Positions 60,248-64,000 of a DNA stretch of 64,000 bases are shown here, piece after piece; within the stretch, counting starts at the first letter, position 1, and each line of letters starts with the position of its first letter. Position numbers and translations under genes: made by a program. The notes beneath the pieces are model-generated. The model did not search any database, was not told the origin of the DNA, and saw only the letters and a list, made by a program, of their open reading frames with translations. The DNA lies in contig CAYUVF010000001.1 of assembly GCA_964448045.1 (NCBI GenBank), positions 62,001 through 126,000 on the forward strand, read 5' to 3'. The DNA is from CAYUVF01 sp964448045 (lineage in GTDB: Bacteria > Bacteroidota > Rhodothermia > Rhodothermales > Salinibacteraceae).

Positions 60248-61984
60248 ATGGATACCCCGCAACGCACCTCATCCCCCGGGCTCGCCGGGCTGTTCACGAA
60301 CCCCTATGGAGCGGACGGCTTCCGGACCTGTTCGGTGACCGGCCTGCGCATTCACAAGACGGTCGAAAATCTGGTCAAGGCGTTCGGCCTGACGGCCGTC
60401 GTGGCGCTCGTCGTGGGCGGAATCGCGGCGCTGCTCGTGGCCCTCACGCGGTGGGAGCTCGTCGGGCTTCTGCCGGCGACGGATTTCTACAACTGGCTGA
60501 GCGTCCACGCCTGGAATCTGCTTATCTTCTGGATGGTGTTCATGGAGATCGCCATCCTGTACGTGGGCGGCCCGATGGTGCTCGGCCGCAAGCTGCCGAT
60601 GCCGAAACTGGCGTGGGCCGGCTGGGGGATCATGTTCGGCGCGGCCGTGCTGATCAACGTGGTCCTTTTCCGCACGGGCGCGCCGGACAGCGCGCCGCTC
60701 CTGACGTCCTACGCGCCGCTCCCCTCGGCGCCGCTTTTCTATCTCGGCGCCATCATTTTCATTCTGGGAACGATCATCGCGGCGCTGCCCTTCTTCGCCA
60801 CGATCTGGCAGGAGAAGCAGGAGCATCCGAACCGCAGCCTGCCGCTCGTGGCGTTTGGCGCGTTCATCACCTCGATCATCGCACTGGAGGCCCTACTGGG
60901 CGGGCTCATCACCTACGTGCCCACCTACCTCTGGCGGATCGAGGTGCTCGACCACATCGACGCCGCGTGGTACCGGCAGATGTACTGGATCATCGGCCAC
61001 GGTAGCCAGCAGATCAACCTGGCGGCGATGATTACGGTCTGGTACTTCCTGACGCACGTTGTGGGCGGCGCGGAGGTCGTCAGCGAGAAAGTCTCCCGCA
61101 CGGCGTTCATCCTCTACCTCTTCTTCATCAACATGGGCGCGGCGCACCACCTGATGGCCGATCCAGCGCTTGCCGCCTCATGGAAGGTGTGGAACACCTC
61201 GTACGCGGCCTACGGCGCCGTCATCGCGAGCCTCATCCACGCCTTCGCCATTCCCGCCGGCATCGAGGCCGGACGACGCAAACGCGGCGGTGGAAAAAGC
61301 CTCTTCGGCTGGCTGTGGTCCGCCCCGTGGAAGGATCCGGTGTTCTCCTCGACGATCTTCGGGATCATCCTCTTCGGCTTCATGGGCGGCATCACGGGTG
61401 TTGTGATGGGCCAGATGCAACTCAACATGACGTGGCACAACACGTGGGCCACCGTCGGCCACTTTCACGCAACCGTCGTCCTCGGCACGACGATCACGTT
61501 CATGGGCCTCGTCTACTTCGTGATTCGCACCATCTTCCGACGCGAACTCTTTGCCGGCTGGATGGCGCGGCTGCAGCCCTACTTTTATGCGGGCACGATG
61601 GGCCTCGCCACACTGATGATGCTCTACCTCGGCCTGCTCTACGGCGTGCCGCGCCGTCACCCGTCGGTGATGGACATCCCGGGCACCGACTTCAGCTTTG
61701 CTGCATCGGAGCCGCTGTTCTTCATCTTCGGCATCGCCGCTATGCTGGCGATTCTGGGCGGCATCTTCTTCGTGATCGTCGCTGTCGGATCGCTGCTTGT
61801 CGGCAAGACAATCGACCCGTCGAGCGTCATTCCGTCCATCATGAACGAAGGCGACGACGGCACGCCCGTCCATCTGCAATCCATGCGCGGCACGTTCACG
61901 CTCACGATGGTGTTTCTCACTGTCTTCGTGGTCGTCTACGCCCTGAACTGGTTCTTGCTCTCGCGCCTCTGGCAGATCGGGTGA
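60248..61984 (+). CDS. Heme-copper oxidoreductase subunit I, probable nitric oxide reductase (eNOR-like)
   Basis: A 578-residue protein with at least 12 membrane helices. All metal-ligand histidines of the superfamily are seen: His87 (SVHAWNLL, low-spin heme), His251 (IIGHGSQQ, CuB), His300/His301 (GAAHHLM, CuB), His405 and His407 (GHFHAT, high-spin and low-spin heme). However, the H-x-x-x-Y motif that gives the cross-linked tyrosine of oxidases reads H-G-S-Q-Q: Gln255 takes the Tyr place. O2 reductases need this Tyr; NO-reductase branches of the superfamily lack it. eNOR, described from Rhodothermus marinus, is the best candidate by lineage. Automatic annotation would call it cytochrome c oxidase subunit I. 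Confidence 0.85.
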   Translation: MDTPQRTSSPGLAGLFTNPYGADGFRTCSVTGLRIHKTVENLVKAFGLTAVVALVVGGIAALLVALTRWELVGLLPATDFYNWLSVHAWNLLIFWMVFMEIAILYVGGPMVLGRKLPMPKLAWAGWGIMFGAAVLINVVLFRTGAPDSAPLLTSYAPLPSAPLFYLGAIIFILGTIIAALPFFATIWQEKQEHPNRSLPLVAFGAFITSIIALEALLGGLITYVPTYLWRIEVLDHIDAAWYRQMYWIIGHGSQQINLAAMITVWYFLTHVVGGAEVVSEKVSRTAFILYLFFINMGAAHHLMADPALAASWKVWNTSYAAYGAVIASLIHAFAIPAGIEAGRRKRGGGKSLFGWLWSAPWKDPVFSSTIFGIILFGFMGGITGVVMGQMQLNMTWHNTWATVGHFHATVVLGTTITFMGLVYFVIRTIFRRELFAGWMARLQPYFYAGTMGLATLMMLYLGLLYGVPRRHPSVMDIPGTDFSFAASEPLFFIFGIAAMLAILGGIFFVIVAVGSLLVGKTIDPSSVIPSIMNEGDDGTPVHLQSMRGTFTLTMVFLTVFVVVYALNWFLLSRLWQIG

Positions 61985-61992
61985 TTTTGCGT

Positions 61993-62074
61993 ATGGGAGT
62001 ATGGGCGTTTGGGAGATAAGGCGACAACGCCTGCACGCCCACACTCTCCCGCTCCCCCACACCCATACTCCCAT
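61993..62074. repeat. Inverted repeat with low-complexity spacer
   Basis: Arms ATGGGAGTATGGG (61993-62005) and CCCATACTCCCAT (62062-62074) are perfect 13-bp complements separated by 56 bp. The spacer and right flank are rich in CTCCC/CCCAC units (CTCCCGCTCCCC occurs twice, the second after the arm). It sits between subunit I and the following membrane-protein gene. Confidence 0.9.
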
Positions 62075-62105
62075 TCTCCCGCTCCCCACTCACCCACGCC
62101 CAATA

Positions 62106-62891
62106 ATGCCCGCCGTCAAACAAGCCCACTTACCGGATGCGCCGTCCTCGTCGGAGGACAACGGCACCTCCGGGCGGAACGGGCACGACTCCGGCCGAAA
62201 TAGACACGGTTCAAACGGGGGACCGGGCGTGCTCGTGCGCCTCTGGCGAACGATCAAATCCGTCTACTACGCGAGCGCGCCGAGCTGGCAGGTGCTGAAA
62301 AGCGGAGCGCTGCTGTTCTTCGGCTTCTTCTGCTGGTCATCGGCCACCTTGCTGCTTTCCTATGAGCCGAGTTGGCACTGGACCTATGTGCTGATGGCCT
62401 ACGGCTTTCTGCTCACGTGGTGGGGGCCGCTCACGCATCTGCTGCTCGTTCCCCGCCTGATCCCGTGGCTGCGCCGCCAGCCGCGCGGACACGCGCTGCA
62501 CTTCATCGGGAAGAAGGTGACGCAGATCAACCTGACGATCTTTACGGCCACCGTCATTCTCCTGAGCGTATTTCCGCCGGATGTGATGACGGTCGATTTC
62601 GGGTCGATCGTGCATTCCACGCGCACCGCAGATGTGAATCCGACGCTCAACTGCACGCGTGACGTCGCTACCATCACCTGCCGCCTCGACGACACCGAGG
62701 GCGTCGGCGCGATCTCCGTCGCGTCGGGCGGCACCATCTTGCTGGAGCGCCAACAGGGTGATTTCTCGTTTTCGCTGGAAATCGCTGACCTGGTGGAGGT
62801 GGTGGGCCAGCGGCAGTTTCAGGTCGTGGTGCATACCCCCGATGGCGAACAGGTGCGGCGTTTCACCCGAACAGCTTCGATGATCCGCTAA
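62106..62891 (+). CDS. Membrane protein of the heme-copper operon, unknown
   Basis: A 261-residue protein from ATG 62106; reading from further upstream would include the inverted repeat and is rejected. The first 45 residues are polar. Three membrane segments follow (SGALLFFGFFCWSSATLLL, TYVLMAYGFLLTWWGPLTHLLLV, and INLTIFTATVILLSVFP), then a periplasmic domain of about 90 residues with a Cys pair (NCTRDVATITCRLDD) and beta-like strands. Unknown family. Position 121 bp after subunit I suggests co-expression and perhaps an accessory role, but ThiO follows equally closely. Confidence 0.68.
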   Translation: MPAVKQAHLPDAPSSSEDNGTSGRNGHDSGRNRHGSNGGPGVLVRLWRTIKSVYYASAPSWQVLKSGALLFFGFFCWSSATLLLSYEPSWHWTYVLMAYGFLLTWWGPLTHLLLVPRLIPWLRRQPRGHALHFIGKKVTQINLTIFTATVILLSVFPPDVMTVDFGSIVHSTRTADVNPTLNCTRDVATITCRLDDTEGVGAISVASGGTILLERQQGDFSFSLEIADLVEVVGQRQFQVVVHTPDGEQVRRFTRTASMIR

Positions 62892-62902
62892 TTCCGATAC
62901 CG

Positions 62903-64000
62903 ATGGATTCCCAACACCCCATTCTTATCATCGGTGGTGGTGTCATTGGACTTTCCATCGGATGGGAGCTTGCTCGCACTGGGGAAGCAGTGACGATTTT
63001 CGAACGCGACGACGCCGGACGCGGTGCCTCGTGGGCCGCCGGCGGCATGCTCGCGCCCGACGCCGAGATGGGCTTTGAGGAGCCCAAGCTGTACGCGCTC
63101 AACCGCGAGAGCCTCCACCGCTGGCCCAAGTTTGCTGACCAACTCGAGGCCGACACGGGCTACAATCTCGACTTTCGGACAGAAGGCACACTGAGCGTCG
63201 CCGACGACCGCGACGCGTTCGAAGCACACGGCGGCACGCTGTACGAACATGCGCGGGTCCGGGCCATCGAGCCTGACGACGAGACGCCGCCCGCCGTGCC
63301 GGAATCCGGCGACTCCATCGAAGGGCACCTTGTTATTCTGGCGGCGGGTGCCTGGTCTCGGCAGATTGAAGGGCTGCAGGATGACCACCGCCCGCCCGTG
63401 CGTCCGGTAAAGGGGCAGATGGTGGAGCTTCAGATGGAGCTACCGTTCGATCTGCAGCATGTCATCCGCGGCCCGGATGCGTATCTGATTCCCAAGAGCG
63501 ACGGGCGGCTGCTCGTGGGCGCGACGAGCGAGGAGATGGGCTTCGATTATGACATTACGGCGGGCGGATTGTACGACTTGCTCGAAGGCGCCTGGGAAGT
63601 GGTGCCCGGCATCCGCGACCTGCCCGTGCGCGACATGTGGGTCGGCCTGCGCCCGGCCAGCCGGGACCACGTGCCACTGCTCGGCCCGTCCGGCGAGCCC
63701 GGGGTGATTTTCGCGACGAGCCACTACCGGCATGGCATCTTGCTGACGCCCGTCACCGCCCAGGAAATTGCCCGGCTTGTCCGCGAGGGCATCATCTCCG
63801 ACTGGATCGAACCGTTTCATGCAGATCGATTTGCGGCGGTCGTGGGGTCATGGTTTCCGGACGCGTCTCGGCGCGTCTTGGGCGCAGCATGGCGGATCAT
63901 TTTTAACAACAGCGGACACGCTCAGCGTGTCCCTACGATTCATTCCTTCAATATTGCAATCCTTCTCAGCCTGTGGGTTTTTCTAATTCTTCGCTTCGCG
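62903..64000 (+). CDS. thiO: Glycine oxidase ThiO, with internal deletion and no stop in window
   Basis: FAD-dependent amine oxidase that makes iminoglycine for the thiamine thiazole ring. The frame runs from ATG 62903 to the window edge without a stop. Residues 1-108 are normal ThiO: dinucleotide-binding ILIIGGGVIGLSIGWELA, GRGASWAAGGMLAPDAEMG, FRTEGTLSVADDRD. At about 63218-63235 the protein jumps from DDRDAFEA to HGGTLYEHARVRAI; in family members about 60-75 residues lie between these segments. The C-terminal half (GQMVELQM, GLRPASRDHVPLLGP, TSHYRHGILLTPVTA) is normal up to about 63835, where ThiO proteins end, but here the frame continues into unrelated sequence. Probably non-functional unless the deletion is a sequencing or assembly error. 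Confidence 0.78.
   Translation, partial: MDSQHPILIIGGGVIGLSIGWELARTGEAVTIFERDDAGRGASWAAGGMLAPDAEMGFEEPKLYALNRESLHRWPKFADQLEADTGYNLDFRTEGTLSVADDRDAFEAHGGTLYEHARVRAIEPDDETPPAVPESGDSIEGHLVILAAGAWSRQIEGLQDDHRPPVRPVKGQMVELQMELPFDLQHVIRGPDAYLIPKSDGRLLVGATSEEMGFDYDITAGGLYDLLEGAWEVVPGIRDLPVRDMWVGLRPASRDHVPLLGPSGEPGVIFATSHYRHGILLTPVTAQEIARLVREGIISDWIEPFHADRFAAVVGSWFPDASRRVLGAAWRIIFNNSGHAQRVPTIHSFNIAILLSLWVFLILRFA
63914..63932. repeat. Short perfect palindrome (REP-like)
   Basis: GGACACGC-tca-GCGTGTCC, an 8-bp stem with 3-nt loop, followed by CTACGATTC. Lies just past the normal end of thiO. It has the look of dispersed intergenic palindromes, but only one copy is seen in this window. Confidence 0.5.

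Noticed and set aside
62001..62105. Longer start for the membrane protein after subunit I
   Set aside because: Would encode a His/Pro/Leu-rich low-complexity stretch derived from the inverted repeat; ATG 62106 gives a normal N terminus.

Overview
The window reads as chromosomal DNA of a high-GC member of the Rhodothermota (Salinibacter/Salisaeta/Longimonas/Rhodothermus type). Support: two secreted proteins with type IX secretion (T9SS) C-terminal sorting domains, a PorV-like T9SS outer-membrane protein, M56/BlaI and TonB-receptor genes of Bacteroidetes style, DUF4252 and DUF2007 proteins, and many Asp/Glu-rich proteins that suggest a salt-adapted proteome. The assignment is an inference from protein character. 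No rRNA, phage, transposase or CRISPR array is visible.

Layout. 1-6.8 kb: end of an ABC ATPase, then a minus-strand heme cluster (hemE, RluA-type pseudouridine synthase, hemF, hemH, methyltransferase, hemL). 6.9-9.6 kb: dienelactone-hydrolase lipoprotein, polyprenol-kinase-like membrane protein, lipase. 9.6-12.9 kb: HD phosphohydrolase, then an ECF sigma/anti-sigma/DUF4252 operon with its own ECF-type promoter and a strong terminator. 13-14.4 kb: tryptophanase. 14.6-21.9 kb (minus): lipoprotein, hpt, tilS, mutL, small membrane protein, cdsA, DUF2007, CPBP protease. 22.4 kb: tRNA-Arg(CCG) and a structured, terminator-ended region that may encode a small RNA. 22.9-33.1 kb (minus): TPR protein, SLC1-type symporter, a fusion of two isoprenoid-alcohol kinase families, PorV, a lone histidine-kinase DHp domain, MBL hydrolase, LON-domain protein, SSS symporter. 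33.5-38 kb: T9SS cargo, unknown protein, LolD-type ATPase, NtrC-type regulator, YfgM-like TPR protein. 38.4-45.9 kb (plus): gap-pgk, MscS channel, ABC-2 exporter pair, lipoprotein, amidinotransferase-family hydrolase. 45.9-54.5 kb: second T9SS cargo, glycosyltransferase, TPR protein, blaI, an M56-TonB-ExbD-carboxypeptidase-regulatory fusion, TonB-dependent receptor. 55-56.5 kb: two TenA genes under a TPP riboswitch. 56.6-59.1 kb: DUF3592 protein, HNH endonuclease, small unknown, yjjX. 59.2-62.9 kb: cupredoxin remnant and a CuA-containing heme-copper oxidoreductase operon. 62.9 kb to the end: a damaged thiO.

How parts work together. Three plus-strand sites of the form TGTAAC-N17/18-CGTYMT/CGTTAT sit before the ECF sigma operon, the ABC exporter operon and the lipoprotein gene, so these seven-odd genes look like one ECF regulon. 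The blaI gene has a near-consensus sigma-70 promoter whose -10 is part of a perfect inverted repeat (TACTAT-g-ATAGTA), fitting autorepression by BlaI and induction by the fused M56 protease. The heme-copper subunit I keeps all metal-ligand histidines but has Gln where oxidases have the cross-linked Tyr, which points to NO reduction (eNOR-like) rather than a plain cytochrome c oxidase. Thiamine salvage (TPP riboswitch, TenA-Cys and TenA-Glu types) is intact, whereas thiO in this window has lost an internal segment and its normal stop.
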